From Clostridium vincentii (GTDB taxonomy: Bacteria > Bacillota > Clostridia > Clostridiales > Clostridiaceae): a DNA stretch of 64,000 nt. The position numbers and the translations under genes are program-made. The notes under the pieces are model-generated. The model did not search any database. It worked only from the letters and a program-made list of their open reading frames with translations, and was not told the DNA's origin. The stretch covers positions 1 through 64,000 of the forward strand of contig NZ_PVXQ01000012.1 in NCBI RefSeq assembly GCF_002995745.1, written 5' to 3'. This document shows positions 44,446 to 54,529 of this stretch, piece by piece. Position 1 is the stretch's first letter, and each line of letters starts with the position of its first letter.

Positions 44446-45249
44446 ATGAAAGACGCAATAGGAATATTCTATATAGAAAATGGAAAGACAAGGGGTATTG
44501 ATAATTGGGAAAATCAAGAAGGAACAGATATTATATATGAAGTAATCCGTGTTATAGAGGGAAAAGTACTTTTTTATGAAAGTCATTATGATAGAATGGT
44601 AAACTCTTGTATATTAAGTAATACAGAATTTAAAATGACAAAATATTCTCTTAAAAAAGATATAGAACTATTAATAGAATCAAATAAGGTAAGAGAAGGA
44701 AATCTGAAAATTACTTTTAAGAGTAAAGAAAAAGTTTTAAGAATATTCTGCATAAAACACTCATATCCAACAACTGATATGTATAAGTTAGGAGTAAAGA
44801 CCATTCTTTACTATGGAGAAAGAACAAATCCAAATGCTAAAATAATAAATAATAATTTTAGAAAAGATGTTCAAGATAAGATTGAAGAGAAGAATGCTTT
44901 TGAAGCTATTTTGGTAAATAAAGATAATAATATAACAGAGGGAAGTAAATCTAATATTTTTCTAATTAAAGATGAAATACTATTTACATCTAGGGTTGAA
45001 TTAGTTTTGCCAGGGGTTACTAGGACAGAAATAATAAATGTAGCAAAAAAGAACAATATTAAAGTTTGTGAAGGAAATGTAAATGCAGATACAATAGAAG
45101 AATTTGACGCATTATTTATTTCAGGTACTTCACCTAATATACTACCTATTAGTGATGTTAATGATATAAAATATAATATTAATCATAAATTGTTACGACA
45201 ACTTATGATTTTATTTGAAGATACAATAAAACGACAAATCAATGTTTAA
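44446..45249 (+). CDS. Class IV PLP aminotransferase
   Basis: A 267-residue fold-type IV enzyme related to branched-chain aminotransferase, D-amino-acid aminotransferase and aminodeoxychorismate lyase. FYESHYDRM near the N-terminus, a probable catalytic Lys in NNNFRKDV, EAILVNKDNNITEGSKSNIF with the PLP Glu, and ISGTSPNILPI are the family blocks. The small N-terminal domain is shortened. Which of the three activities it has cannot be fixed from motifs. Ribosome site AGAAGGAAT. Confidence 0.75.
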   Translation: MKDAIGIFYIENGKTRGIDNWENQEGTDIIYEVIRVIEGKVLFYESHYDRMVNSCILSNTEFKMTKYSLKKDIELLIESNKVREGNLKITFKSKEKVLRIFCIKHSYPTTDMYKLGVKTILYYGERTNPNAKIINNNFRKDVQDKIEEKNAFEAILVNKDNNITEGSKSNIFLIKDEILFTSRVELVLPGVTRTEIINVAKKNNIKVCEGNVNADTIEEFDALFISGTSPNILPISDVNDIKYNINHKLLRQLMILFEDTIKRQINV

Positions 45250-45330
45250 ATTTATATTAATAGGGCATATTACAATATTAATTCTTATATGATATAATTA
45301 TTTAAAGAGATTTGTAGGAGAGGGTTGATT

Positions 45331-47280
45331 ATGGATTATACATATTTGGGTAAAAGTTTGGAAGAATGTTTAGAACAAGCTGAAAAGGATTTAGCTATAT
45401 CGAGAGAACAAATTAATTATGAAATAATTAAAGAAGAAAAAGGATTTTTGAGAAAAAAATGTGAAATTATTATCCATACTATAGATTTAAATACAGAAAA
45501 AAATATAAATGAAAAAGAAGTTATAAAAGAAGAAGAATTTATAAATAAAGTAGAAGAAAAAGATTTTACTATAGAAGAAAATCGTATTATTTTACATACA
45601 GACGATTCTTTAAAATTAGAATTTGAAAAAGATATAAAAGTCTTTGTAAACGATGAGGAGAGGCCTAATTTACAAGAAGTAACATCAAAGGATAATATTA
45701 GATTTCAATGTGAAAATATAAGTGGAATAAGAGAATTTAATATAGCTATAAGTAATAATAGAATGGAAGTTAAAGTATCATTGAATTATAGACCAGAAGA
45801 AATAATAGGTATTAGTTGTACAAAAGTAGCAAGTAGATTAAAGCTAGTACAAAAGAAGACCTCAGGAGAATTTCCACCTTTGTATACAAAAAATGAAATA
45901 AAGCTGGCGCTAAAGGAAAAAGGAGTAGTTTTTGGATTTTTAGAGGATGCTCTTGATGGAGTATGTACCCAAAGAGAAGTGGTTAATGAAATTATTGCAA
46001 AAGGAATTTTATCTATAAATGACGAAGATGACATAATAGATATAAAATTTGAAAATACAAAAAGAAACGTAAAACAAGATTCAAATGAAAAAATAGATTA
46101 CAGAAATGTGTATTCTATAGCTAATGTAAGTAAAGATGATATATTAGGAGAGATAATTAGAGGTAAAATAGGTATCAATGGAATAGATGTTTTTGGAACG
46201 GAAATTAAAAAGAAAAATAAAAAAAATCTAAAGATACAGACTAAAGAAGGATGTATAATAGATGGAAATAAAGTTATAGCAACCACAGAAGGTCGGCCTA
46301 CAGTTAAAAATGGAATATTTTATGTGAATAAAATATTTGAGGCAGCTCATGATGTAGATATTAAAAGTGGGAATATCTCTTTTATTGGCGATGTAAAAAT
46401 TACTGGTAGTGTAAAAGATGGGATGAGGGTTGAGGCAGGAAATATAATAGATGTAAGTGGAAATGTAGAAAATGCTAAGATAATAGCCCAGGGAGAAGTA
46501 CATATTAAGGGCAATTGTTTAAATGCTAATATATTAGTAGGGTCTAATAATCTTTCCGTTCAATTATATTTAAATGAATTGATAGAGTTTAAGAAAAATC
46601 TAGAAGATTTGATGAGCTCCTATGAAGATATAAGCAAACGAAACTTATTGGGGGCAGATAGATCTGTTGGGGAAATAATAAAAGTTTTACTTGAAACTAA
46701 ATTCAAAGATATACAGAAAGAATCTATGATGATTTTAGTGAATAATGAATCTACATTGGAGAATGGAACTAAGCTTAAGAAAATTTTAAGGACAAAATTT
46801 ATCGGATCTGGGCCTTTAAGTATAAAGTATTCTAGTGAAGTATACGAATTAATAAAGTATATAGATATAGAAATAGAACCATTGGCAAGTAAACTTATGA
46901 TTCCAGTTGATTTATATTTGAATTATTGTCAAGATACAACAGCAAAAGCTACTGGGAATATATTTATTACAGGCAAAGGTCAATATACTTCTAATTTATC
47001 TGCAGGTGGGAATATAGAATTTGAAACATCAGGAGCTATAGCAAGAGGTGGATGTTTAAGTGCTGGAAAGGATATAAAAGCAAAAATTGTTGGTAGTATA
47101 GCTGGTGTTACAACTTTTTTAAAAGTTCTAAAGAGTGGAGTTATTACAGCAGATATAGCATACCAAAATAGTGTTTTTATCTTTGAGGAAAGACAGTATT
47201 TATTAGAAATAGCATCTAAAGATATAAGGGCATATATTAATGAAAAAGGCGATATTGTAGTAGATAAATTTGTACTCTAG
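45331..47280 (+). CDS. fapA: FapA/DUF342 family protein
   Basis: About 649 residues. The N-terminus (YLGKSLEECLEQAEKDL ... EIIKEEKGFL) is a Jag-N-like domain; the centre and C-terminus form the DUF342 polymerising beta-helix region with repeated Gly-rich strands (KSGNISFIGDVKITGSVKDG, AGGNIEFETSGAIARGGCLSAGKDI) and a helical insert near 405-460. These proteins commonly lie just upstream of chemotaxis genes in Clostridia and are annotated as flagellar assembly protein A; their mechanism is not established. ATG 45331 follows TAGGAGAGGG; TTG 45325 is an alternative. It ends 14 bases before cheW. Confidence 0.75.
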   Translation: MDYTYLGKSLEECLEQAEKDLAISREQINYEIIKEEKGFLRKKCEIIIHTIDLNTEKNINEKEVIKEEEFINKVEEKDFTIEENRIILHTDDSLKLEFEKDIKVFVNDEERPNLQEVTSKDNIRFQCENISGIREFNIAISNNRMEVKVSLNYRPEEIIGISCTKVASRLKLVQKKTSGEFPPLYTKNEIKLALKEKGVVFGFLEDALDGVCTQREVVNEIIAKGILSINDEDDIIDIKFENTKRNVKQDSNEKIDYRNVYSIANVSKDDILGEIIRGKIGINGIDVFGTEIKKKNKKNLKIQTKEGCIIDGNKVIATTEGRPTVKNGIFYVNKIFEAAHDVDIKSGNISFIGDVKITGSVKDGMRVEAGNIIDVSGNVENAKIIAQGEVHIKGNCLNANILVGSNNLSVQLYLNELIEFKKNLEDLMSSYEDISKRNLLGADRSVGEIIKVLLETKFKDIQKESMMILVNNESTLENGTKLKKILRTKFIGSGPLSIKYSSEVYELIKYIDIEIEPLASKLMIPVDLYLNYCQDTTAKATGNIFITGKGQYTSNLSAGGNIEFETSGAIARGGCLSAGKDIKAKIVGSIAGVTTFLKVLKSGVITADIAYQNSVFIFEERQYLLEIASKDIRAYINEKGDIVVDKFVL

Positions 47281-47294
47281 GAGGATATATATAT

Positions 47295-47759
47295 ATGGAA
47301 ACAAAAAACATGAAAATACTAATCTTTAGTTTAAATGGAGAACATTATGCTACTGATATTTGCGATGTAGAAAGAATATTAGGATATGTTCATGCAACTG
47401 AAATGCCAGATGCTCCAAACTTTATAGACGGTGTACTTAACTACGAAAATAATATTTTACCTATAATAAACCTTGAGAAAAAGTTTAATTTCCCCACAGA
47501 TAAGGGACAAGCAATAAATGAAGATGAGACCACAAAAATAATAGTTATTAAAAAGGATGAAAAGAAATTCGGAATAATTGTTGATACAGTTTATGAAGTA
47601 TCAGATGTTAGTAGTGATTTGTTTGAAGAAGCACCACCTATAACTACTACTGTATCTAGAAGATATATGAAAGGTTTAATTAAACTAGATAATAGAATAG
47701 TAATTCTTTTAGATATGAAAGAAATATTATCAGAAGATGAAGAAGATTTAATTTTTTAG
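47295..47759 (+). CDS. cheW: CheW chemotaxis coupling protein (first copy)
   Basis: A 154-residue SH3-like CheW domain that links CheA to chemoreceptors. IFSLNGEHYATDICDVERILG, DAPNFIDGVLNYENNILPIINLEKKF and the late MKGLIKLDNRIVILLDMKEIL are the expected blocks. It differs from the second CheW (53120) in length and sequence, so the two may serve different arrays. The ribosome site is TAGGAGGATAT. Confidence 0.9.
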   Translation: METKNMKILIFSLNGEHYATDICDVERILGYVHATEMPDAPNFIDGVLNYENNILPIINLEKKFNFPTDKGQAINEDETTKIIVIKKDEKKFGIIVDTVYEVSDVSSDLFEEAPPITTTVSRRYMKGLIKLDNRIVILLDMKEILSEDEEDLIF

Positions 47760-47774
47760 GGGGAAAAGAGAAAT

Positions 47775-48257
47775 ATGGTGGAAGTAAAAGTTGGTATTGC
47801 AGATCTAAACTTAGTCATGCCACCAGGTAAGATTATGACCATAGGGCTTGGTTCGTGCATTGGAATATCTCTATATGATAGAATAACCCAAACAGCAGGA
47901 TTGGCTCATATAATGTTGCCTGATAGTACTCAGTTTAGAAAAGTCACTCAACCATTGAAATTTGCAGATTTAGCAATCCCTCTTCTTATTAAGATGATGG
48001 AAGAAAATGGATGTAGAAAAAGAAATCTAATTGCAAAGATTGCTGGCGGCGCATCTATGTTTAACTTTTCTGATAAAAGTATTATAAGCGATATAGGAAA
48101 GAGAAATGCTGAGTCAGTTAAAGTTGCTTTAGCGAAAGCCTCAATACCTATTTTAGCGGAGAATACAGGTGGAAATAAAGGTAGAACGATGATTGTAGAT
48201 TCCAGTGATGGAGTAGTAACGTTGAAAACAGTTGGGAAAGATATCATCACATTATAG
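47775..48257 (+). CDS. cheD: CheD chemoreceptor glutamine deamidase
   Basis: The 160-residue CheD deamidates Gln residues of receptors and, in Bacillus-type systems, binds CheC. The catalytic Cys is in IGLGSCIGISLYD and the His in AGLAHIMLPDS; KIAGGASMF and NTGGNKGRTM are further conserved blocks. It stops 13 bases before cheB. Confidence 0.92.
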   Translation: MVEVKVGIADLNLVMPPGKIMTIGLGSCIGISLYDRITQTAGLAHIMLPDSTQFRKVTQPLKFADLAIPLLIKMMEENGCRKRNLIAKIAGGASMFNFSDKSIISDIGKRNAESVKVALAKASIPILAENTGGNKGRTMIVDSSDGVVTLKTVGKDIITL

Positions 48258-48270
48258 GGGGTTGATATAG

Positions 48271-49308
48271 GTGACAAAAATAAAAGTAGCAGTAGTTGAT
48301 GATTCAGCGTTTATGAGGAAAATAGTTACAGATTGTATAAATACAAATAATGAAATGGAAGTAGTTGCAAAATTTAGAAATGGAAAAGATTTATTAGAAC
48401 AAGTTGATAGATATAATCCGGATATAATAACTTTAGACATAGAGATGCCGGTATTAAATGGATTAGAGACTTTAAAGGCGTTAAAAGAACTAGGAATGAA
48501 ATACCCAGTGATAATGTTAAGTAGTTTAACATCTCAAAATTCAGTGCATACACTAGAATGCTTAGAACTGGGGGCTATGGATTTTGTTGAGAAACCATCA
48601 GGTAGTTTATTATTAAGCAGTAATGAATTTAAAGATACATTAATTCAAAGAATATCTGAAATTGGAAAAAGTAGAAAAAATTCTAATAATACGGTTATAA
48701 TTCCAAAGAGAATAGATCCTGTTATAAAAAAAAGAACTAGCCAAATAAAGGCAATAATAATAGGAGCATCCACTGGTGGACCTAGGGCATTGCAAGCTGT
48801 ACTTACAAAAATTGATGGAGATATTGGAGTTCCAGTTTTTGTAGTCCAACATATGCCTAAAGGTTTTACAAAAGCCTTTGCTGACAGGCTTAATGGAATA
48901 TGTAAATTAAAGACTGTTGAGGCTGAAGATAACATGTTAATAGAAAAAAATACTATATATATAGCTCCAGGTGGATGTCATATGACTGTTGGAAGTGGAG
49001 ATAGAATAAAAAACAATGAAGAACCTTCTATATGGGGAGTTAGACCTGCTGTTGATAAACTTTTTGAATCAGCTGTAAAAGTTTATGGTGGAAATCTACT
49101 TTCGGTTATCTTAACAGGAATGGGTAAAGATGGATCAGCTGGTACGGTATTAGTTAAAGATGCTGGGGGGATAACTATATCGGAAGATGAATCAACATGC
49201 ACAATATATGGAATGCCCAAGGTTGCATATGAGACGGGAAAGGTAGATATAGTACTTCCACTACCAGATATTCCTGGCAAAATTAACAGTATAGTAAAAG
49301 GGAGATAA
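48271..49308 (+). CDS. cheB: CheB receptor methylesterase
   Basis: A 345-residue two-domain protein. The receiver domain has VVDDSAFMRK and phospho-Asp in ITLDIEMPVLNG (about residue 55). After a linker (about 140-165), the methylesterase domain carries the catalytic Ser in IGASTGGPRAL, His in VQHMPKGFTKAF and Asp in GMGKDGSAGT. It removes methyl groups added by CheR. GTG start after GGGGGTTGATATAG. Confidence 0.94.
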   Translation: MTKIKVAVVDDSAFMRKIVTDCINTNNEMEVVAKFRNGKDLLEQVDRYNPDIITLDIEMPVLNGLETLKALKELGMKYPVIMLSSLTSQNSVHTLECLELGAMDFVEKPSGSLLLSSNEFKDTLIQRISEIGKSRKNSNNTVIIPKRIDPVIKKRTSQIKAIIIGASTGGPRALQAVLTKIDGDIGVPVFVVQHMPKGFTKAFADRLNGICKLKTVEAEDNMLIEKNTIYIAPGGCHMTVGSGDRIKNNEEPSIWGVRPAVDKLFESAVKVYGGNLLSVILTGMGKDGSAGTVLVKDAGGITISEDESTCTIYGMPKVAYETGKVDIVLPLPDIPGKINSIVKGR

Positions 49309-49310
49309 GT

Positions 49311-50078
49311 ATGGAATTTAATGACTTTCACAAATGGATACACAAAGAACTAGGTATTAATCTTTTAGCTTATAAACCAGAGCAATTAAATAGAAGAATA
49401 AATAGTTTAATGGGAAGAATAGGGGTTAAAACTTTAGAGGAATACACAGTTCTTATCAAAAAGGATGAGATGCAAAGGCAAAAGTTTTTAGATTTTATAA
49501 CCATTAATGTAACTGAATTTTTTAGAAATCCAGAACTTTATGGTGATCTTGAGGACATTTTAAAAAGGGAGTTATTAATTAAAGGGAATCAGTTAAAAAT
49601 ATGGAGCGCCGCATGTTCCATAGGGTGTGAACCTTATACTCTAGGAATTATTTTAAATAAATTAAATAAAACCAGGAAACACAATATAATAGCTACAGAT
49701 ATTGATAATACAATACTTACTAGAGCCAAAAGTGGTGAATACGGAAAGCTTGAAATGAAAAATGTTAGTGCAGATAATTTGGCTGAGTATTTTACTGAAA
49801 AAGATGGTAAGTTTTATATAAATAGTAATATTAAATCTATGGTTACATTCAAGAAACATGATTTGATTCTTGGAAGTTATGAAAAAGACTTTGACCTAAT
49901 TTTATGTAGAAATGTTGTTATATATTTTAACAATGATATAAAAAATGAAATTTATAAAAAGTTTAGCGAATCTTTGAAAAAGGGTGGATTACTATTCGTT
50001 GGTGCAACAGAAAGCATTTATAATTATAAAGAATATGGCTTCGAAAAAGCGTCTACCTTTATTTATAGAAAATTGTAA
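49311..50078 (+). CDS. cheR: CheR receptor methyltransferase
   Basis: The 255-residue enzyme methylates receptor glutamates with S-adenosylmethionine. The helical N-terminal domain includes FITINVTEFFRNPELY; the SAM site is WSAACSIGCEPYTLG, where Cys replaces the more common Glu of GEEPY; FDLILCRNVVIYFN and GGLLFVGATES complete the fold. It starts 2 bases after the cheB stop. Confidence 0.92.
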   Translation: MEFNDFHKWIHKELGINLLAYKPEQLNRRINSLMGRIGVKTLEEYTVLIKKDEMQRQKFLDFITINVTEFFRNPELYGDLEDILKRELLIKGNQLKIWSAACSIGCEPYTLGIILNKLNKTRKHNIIATDIDNTILTRAKSGEYGKLEMKNVSADNLAEYFTEKDGKFYINSNIKSMVTFKKHDLILGSYEKDFDLILCRNVVIYFNNDIKNEIYKKFSESLKKGGLLFVGATESIYNYKEYGFEKASTFIYRKL

Positions 50079-50090
50079 GGAGGAATTTTA

Positions 50091-52094
50091 ATGGATACAT
50101 CACAATATATGAATATGTTTTTAGAAGAATCTATGGAGAATTTACAAACATTAAATGAATCACTTTTGGATTTAGAGCAAGATCCGAATGATGTAGATAA
50201 GTTAAATCAAATATTTAGAGTTGCACATACAATTAAAGGAATGGCTGCTACTATGGGATTTAGCGATATTGCAGAATTAACACATACAATGGAAGATGTT
50301 TTGGCTAAATTCAGAGAAGGTGAATTAAAAGTAACTCAGCAGGTTGTAACAGTTTTATTTGATTGTCTAGATACTCTAGAAAAAATGGTTACAAATGTTG
50401 AATCTGGTTCAGATGAAAAAATTGAAATAGGTGAAATAATGAAAGCCCTTCATGAAATAGTAGCGGTAGATGAAAAGACGGAAATAAAAGTGGAAAAGGT
50501 CAATAAGGTAGAAACGAGTACGAGTAAAGATACGAAAGTTATAGAACTAAATCAATATGATAAATCAGTTATATTGCAAGCTAATGAAAAGGGATATAAT
50601 GCTATTAATATAAGGATAACTCTAAGTCAAAATACTTTATTAAAATCTGCTAGAGCATTTTTAATAGTTAAGGATCTTGAAGAAGCTGGTGAAATTGTTA
50701 AATCAATGCCCGCTACTGAGGATATAGAAAATGAAGAATTCGATTTTGAATTATCATTCTTATTACTTACTGAAAATTCAGAGAGTCAAATAAAATCATT
50801 AGTTGAAAATATTTCAGAGGTTAGAGGTGTAGAAGTTGAAACAATAGTAGTTGAAGATGAAATTCCTGAACAAAAGGTAGAAGCACTTAAAATAGTTGAG
50901 CCTAAGGATATTGAAGAAAAGATTAAAGAGACAAAACCAGTAGTTAAAAAGGAAAGTCATAAAAAAGCTCACCAATCTGTAAGGGTTGATCTTGAAAGAA
51001 TAGATAAACTTATGAATATGGTATCAGAGCTTGTTATATATAGAACTAGATTAGAACAAATTGTTTTGAATTTTAAATCTCCAGAATTATCAGAAACTCT
51101 TGAACAAGTAGGTAGAACAACAACAGATCTACAAGATTTAGTTATGAAAATAAGAATGTTACCTCTTGACACTGTCTTTAATAGATTCCCAAGAATGATC
51201 AGGGATATATCTGTTGAATTAAACAAAGAAATAAACTTTGTTATTGAGGGAGCTCATACTGAACTTGATAGAACAGTAATAGATGAAATAGGGGAGCCTT
51301 TAATACATCTATTAAGAAATGCTGCAGATCATGGGGTAGAACCTCAAGAGGTAAGAATTGCTCAAGGAAAAACACCTGTTGGAACAGTTAAGCTTGTAGC
51401 ATATCAAGAAGGAACAAAGGCTTTAATAAAAGTAAGTGATGATGGAGCTGGAATCAATTTAGCAAGGGTAAAAGCTAAGGCAGAAAAAATGGGAATATCC
51501 ACTGACGGCTTAAGTGATAATGATATTAAAAACTTAATATTTGCTCAAGGGTTTAGTACAAATGAAGTAGTTACAGATATTTCAGGCAGAGGCGTAGGAA
51601 TGGATGTTGTTAAAACAAAAATATCTGCTTTAGGTGGAACTGTAGAATTAACAAGTGAAGAAGGAAAAGGATCTACCTTTGTAATACAATTACCTTTAAC
51701 GCTTCAAATTATACAAGCTTTATTGGTTAATGTAGGAAAAGAAACCTTAGCTATTTCTCTTGGATTTATAGATAGAGTAATAGATTATAAAGAAGAAAAC
51801 ATTAAAAGAACTAATGGAAGAGAAGTTATTATCTATAGGGAGAATGTTATTCCATTACTAAGATTAAATGAGATGCTTTCTATAGAAGCTCAAGAGTCAG
51901 AAAAGAAATTCGTAATAATTGTTAATGTAGGAAGTAAAACAGTTGGATTATTAGTAGATTCTCTACTAGGACAACAAGAAATTGTTATAAAACCACTAGG
52001 CAAAACATTGAAGTCTTTAAAGGAATATATAGGGGCTACGATATTAGGGAATGGTTTAGTAACATTAATACTTGATGTAGGAGCGTTAGTATAA
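50091..52094 (+). CDS. cheA: CheA chemotaxis histidine kinase
   Basis: A 667-residue five-domain kinase. The P1 phosphotransfer His is in FRVAHTIKGMAATMG (about residue 46); a P2-like CheY-binding region covers about 155-260; P3 dimerisation begins DLERIDKLMNMVSELV; the P4 ATPase has HLLRNAADHG, DDGAGIN and GRGVGMDVV; P5 is a CheW-like domain ending LVTLILDVGALV. It phosphorylates CheY and CheB. Ribosome site AAGGAGGAATT. Confidence 0.96.
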   Translation: MDTSQYMNMFLEESMENLQTLNESLLDLEQDPNDVDKLNQIFRVAHTIKGMAATMGFSDIAELTHTMEDVLAKFREGELKVTQQVVTVLFDCLDTLEKMVTNVESGSDEKIEIGEIMKALHEIVAVDEKTEIKVEKVNKVETSTSKDTKVIELNQYDKSVILQANEKGYNAINIRITLSQNTLLKSARAFLIVKDLEEAGEIVKSMPATEDIENEEFDFELSFLLLTENSESQIKSLVENISEVRGVEVETIVVEDEIPEQKVEALKIVEPKDIEEKIKETKPVVKKESHKKAHQSVRVDLERIDKLMNMVSELVIYRTRLEQIVLNFKSPELSETLEQVGRTTTDLQDLVMKIRMLPLDTVFNRFPRMIRDISVELNKEINFVIEGAHTELDRTVIDEIGEPLIHLLRNAADHGVEPQEVRIAQGKTPVGTVKLVAYQEGTKALIKVSDDGAGINLARVKAKAEKMGISTDGLSDNDIKNLIFAQGFSTNEVVTDISGRGVGMDVVKTKISALGGTVELTSEEGKGSTFVIQLPLTLQIIQALLVNVGKETLAISLGFIDRVIDYKEENIKRTNGREVIIYRENVIPLLRLNEMLSIEAQESEKKFVIIVNVGSKTVGLLVDSLLGQQEIVIKPLGKTLKSLKEYIGATILGNGLVTLILDVGALV

Positions 52095-52115
52095 TATAAT
52101 AATGGGAGGTATAGT

Positions 52116-52715
52116 ATGGAAGAGAACAAGTTGTCGGATATGCAGTTAGATGCGCTGCAAGAAGTATCTAATATTGGTGCTGGGAATGCAGCTACATCCT
52201 TATCTATTTTGCTAGGGAAAAAAATAGATATGGCTGTGCCTTCTGTTAATATGATTGAATTTGCCACATTAATTAATAGTGGTGGAGAAGAAGAAGTAGC
52301 GGGTATAGTTGTACGAGTCCTTGGCGATTTTTCAGGTAGTATATTAATCATTTTTGAAAAAGATATTGCAAAAAATATAATCGAGATGTTAACAGGAACA
52401 AGGGAAGAAGAATTTTCAGAACTTGGAGATTCAGTTTTGTGTGAGATAGGAAACATTCTTTCTGGATCTTATATGAATGCTATAGCACAATTTACAGGAT
52501 TAAGGGTTGTAGCATCAGTACCTGCAGTTGCAGTTGATATGCTAAGTGCAATTTTAGCAACAACATTTGTAGAATCTGGGCAATACGATGAATACATACT
52601 TGATATAGAAACAGTTTTCTTAGATGAAAACAACGGTAATGTAGGAGCACATTTTTACTACATACCTGTACCAGGTTCCATAGAGAAAATACTAAAAACT
52701 ATAGGTGTTAATTAA
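52116..52715 (+). CDS. cheC: CheC CheY-P phosphatase
   Basis: A 199-residue protein with the two CheC active-site repeats: DALQEVSNIGAGNAATSL and DSVLCEIGNILSGSYMNAI, each holding the Glu-x-x-Asn pair that hydrolyses phospho-CheY. It lies between cheA and cheY. In Bacillus-type chemotaxis CheC also binds CheD, whose gene is 4 kb upstream. Confidence 0.92.
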   Translation: MEENKLSDMQLDALQEVSNIGAGNAATSLSILLGKKIDMAVPSVNMIEFATLINSGGEEEVAGIVVRVLGDFSGSILIIFEKDIAKNIIEMLTGTREEEFSELGDSVLCEIGNILSGSYMNAIAQFTGLRVVASVPAVAVDMLSAILATTFVESGQYDEYILDIETVFLDENNGNVGAHFYYIPVPGSIEKILKTIGVN

Positions 52716-52731
52716 ATTGGAGGTATGAACA

Positions 52732-53094
52732 ATGGCTAAAGTATTAATAGTTGATGATGCAGCTTTTATGAGAATGATGATAAAAGATATTCTTCAAAAA
52801 AATAATTTCGAAGTAGTGGGCGAGGCTAGTAATGGAATAATCGCTGTAGAAATGTATAAAAAGGAAAGACCGGATGTGGTAACGATGGATATTACAATGC
52901 CAGATATGGATGGAATAGAAGCTGTTAAGGCAATTAAGGCATTTGATCCTTCAGCAAAAATAATAATGTGTTCTGCAATGGGGCAACAATCCATGGTTAT
53001 GGATGCAATTAAGGCTGGAGCTAGAGACTTTATTGTAAAGCCTTTCCAAGCAGATAGAGTTCTTGAAGCAATAAATAAAGTTGTTAATGCATAA
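52732..53094 (+). CDS. cheY: CheY response regulator
   Basis: A 120-residue stand-alone receiver. VDDAAFMR, phospho-Asp in VTMDITMPDMDG (about residue 54), the Ser in MCSAMGQ and Lys in VKPFQ are all present. Phospho-CheY would bind the FliM/FliY switch encoded just downstream and change flagellar rotation. Confidence 0.95.
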   Translation: MAKVLIVDDAAFMRMMIKDILQKNNFEVVGEASNGIIAVEMYKKERPDVVTMDITMPDMDGIEAVKAIKAFDPSAKIIMCSAMGQQSMVMDAIKAGARDFIVKPFQADRVLEAINKVVNA

Positions 53095-53119
53095 TTCTAA
53101 TGTATAGGAGGCGAGTTAA

Positions 53120-53515
53120 ATGCAAATAGTAGTATTTAACCTAGGTGAAGAACATTTTGCAGTAGAAACTGAAAAAGTTCAAAGTATAAATGATATGATG
53201 GAAATAACAATAGTCCCTAATGCTCCAAGTTATATAAAAGGATTAATTAACTTAAGAGGTAATATTAAATCATTAGTGGATATTAATTTATTATTAAATG
53301 CAAATTCAACAGGGGAACAACAAAATATAATAATATTAACTGTTGAAGATGAAGAAATTGGAATAACTGTAGATGAAGTTGAAGAAGTACTAGTAATTGA
53401 TGAAAATCTCATACAAAAAATGGATAATGAAGAAACAAGCCCATATATCAAAGGTATATTAAATTATGATAATATGTTATTAACTATTATTGATATTGAT
53501 AAACTTTTAAATTAA
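53120..53515 (+). CDS. cheW: CheW coupling protein (second copy)
   Basis: A 131-residue CheW domain: VFNLGEEHFAVETEKVQSIND, then APSYIKGLINLRGNIKSLVDINLLL and SPYIKGILNYDNMLLTIIDI. It is shorter than the first CheW and lies directly before fliM. It has no receiver, so it is not CheV. Confidence 0.88.
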   Translation: MQIVVFNLGEEHFAVETEKVQSINDMMEITIVPNAPSYIKGLINLRGNIKSLVDINLLLNANSTGEQQNIIILTVEDEEIGITVDEVEEVLVIDENLIQKMDNEETSPYIKGILNYDNMLLTIIDIDKLLN

Positions 53516-53536
53516 AAAATAAAGTGAGGGAAAAGT

Positions 53537-54529
53537 ATGGCAGATGTTCTATCCCAAAATGAAATAGATGCATTGTTATCTGCCTTATCGACAGGAGATA
53601 TAGAACCTGATCAGATTCAGGAAGAGGAAAAACATAAGATTAAGCTCTATGATTTTAAGAGTCCACAAAAATTCTCTAAGGATCATATAAGGACTCTTGA
53701 GTTAATTCATGATAACTTTGCCAGAATTATTTCGAACTATCTTACATCCCAGATAAGGGTTAATGTAAAGGTTAAAATACAAACTGTAGAACAGATAACT
53801 TATGAAGAATTTATTCACTCAGTACAAAATCCTACAATAATGACATTATTTAAAATGCCACCATTAACAGGTACAATACAGCTTGAGACTAATGATCAGT
53901 TTTCATTTCAAGTTCTTGACATCCTTTTAGGGGGAACAGGAGAAAGGAAAACAACTAGTAGTGAGTTCTCAGAAATAGATAAAAACATAATGTTAAATGT
54001 AACTACAGGAATACTTGCGAATTTGAAACTTGCCTGGGAAGATATATTAGATGTAGAACCAGAGGTTGACGGAATTGAAACAAATCCCGCAATAAATCAA
54101 ACCTTAGCACCTAATGAGCCTGTAGCCTTAATAACATTTTCTGTGGAAATGGGTAAAAGTAATACATTTATTAATTTATGCATTCCTTATTTATCACTTG
54201 AAAAAGTATTAGATAAGTTAGTAGTACAATACTGGTTCCACAATGAAAATGGAGATTTAATGGAAGAATCCAAGCATAAATTGGAGGTTGGACTTAACCC
54301 TGTTAAAATAGGGATTTCAGCAGAGCTAGGAGAGACTCATATAAGTGTTGATGATTTCTTGAAATTAACTAGCGGAGATATAATAAAGCTAGATAATAAA
54401 TTTACAAGTCCTATTAAAGTTTATATTGAGGATCAGGAGTGCTACTATGCTAAACCTGGTATTTTAGGCAAAAATATGGGAGTAGCAATACTAGACATAA
54501 TAGATAAGGATGTGAATGACTATGAGTAA
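53537..54529 (+). CDS. fliM: Flagellar motor switch protein FliM
   Basis: The 330-residue switch protein begins with LSQNEIDALLSAL, the CheY-P-binding peptide, followed by the CheC-like middle domain (YDFKSPQKFSKDHIRTLELIHDNFARI) and a C-terminal SpoA/FliN-like domain. It forms the C-ring of the motor base. Its end overlaps fliY by 14 bases. Confidence 0.95.
   Translation: MADVLSQNEIDALLSALSTGDIEPDQIQEEEKHKIKLYDFKSPQKFSKDHIRTLELIHDNFARIISNYLTSQIRVNVKVKIQTVEQITYEEFIHSVQNPTIMTLFKMPPLTGTIQLETNDQFSFQVLDILLGGTGERKTTSSEFSEIDKNIMLNVTTGILANLKLAWEDILDVEPEVDGIETNPAINQTLAPNEPVALITFSVEMGKSNTFINLCIPYLSLEKVLDKLVVQYWFHNENGDLMEESKHKLEVGLNPVKIGISAELGETHISVDDFLKLTSGDIIKLDNKFTSPIKVYIEDQECYYAKPGILGKNMGVAILDIIDKDVNDYE

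Noticed and set aside
51890-52456. Long minus-strand open frame over cheA/cheC
   Set aside because: It lies opposite two well-supported genes, has Ser/Pro-biased composition typical of antisense reading, and no ribosome site.
53120-53515. Second CheW called as CheV
   Set aside because: The protein is 131 residues and has no receiver domain.
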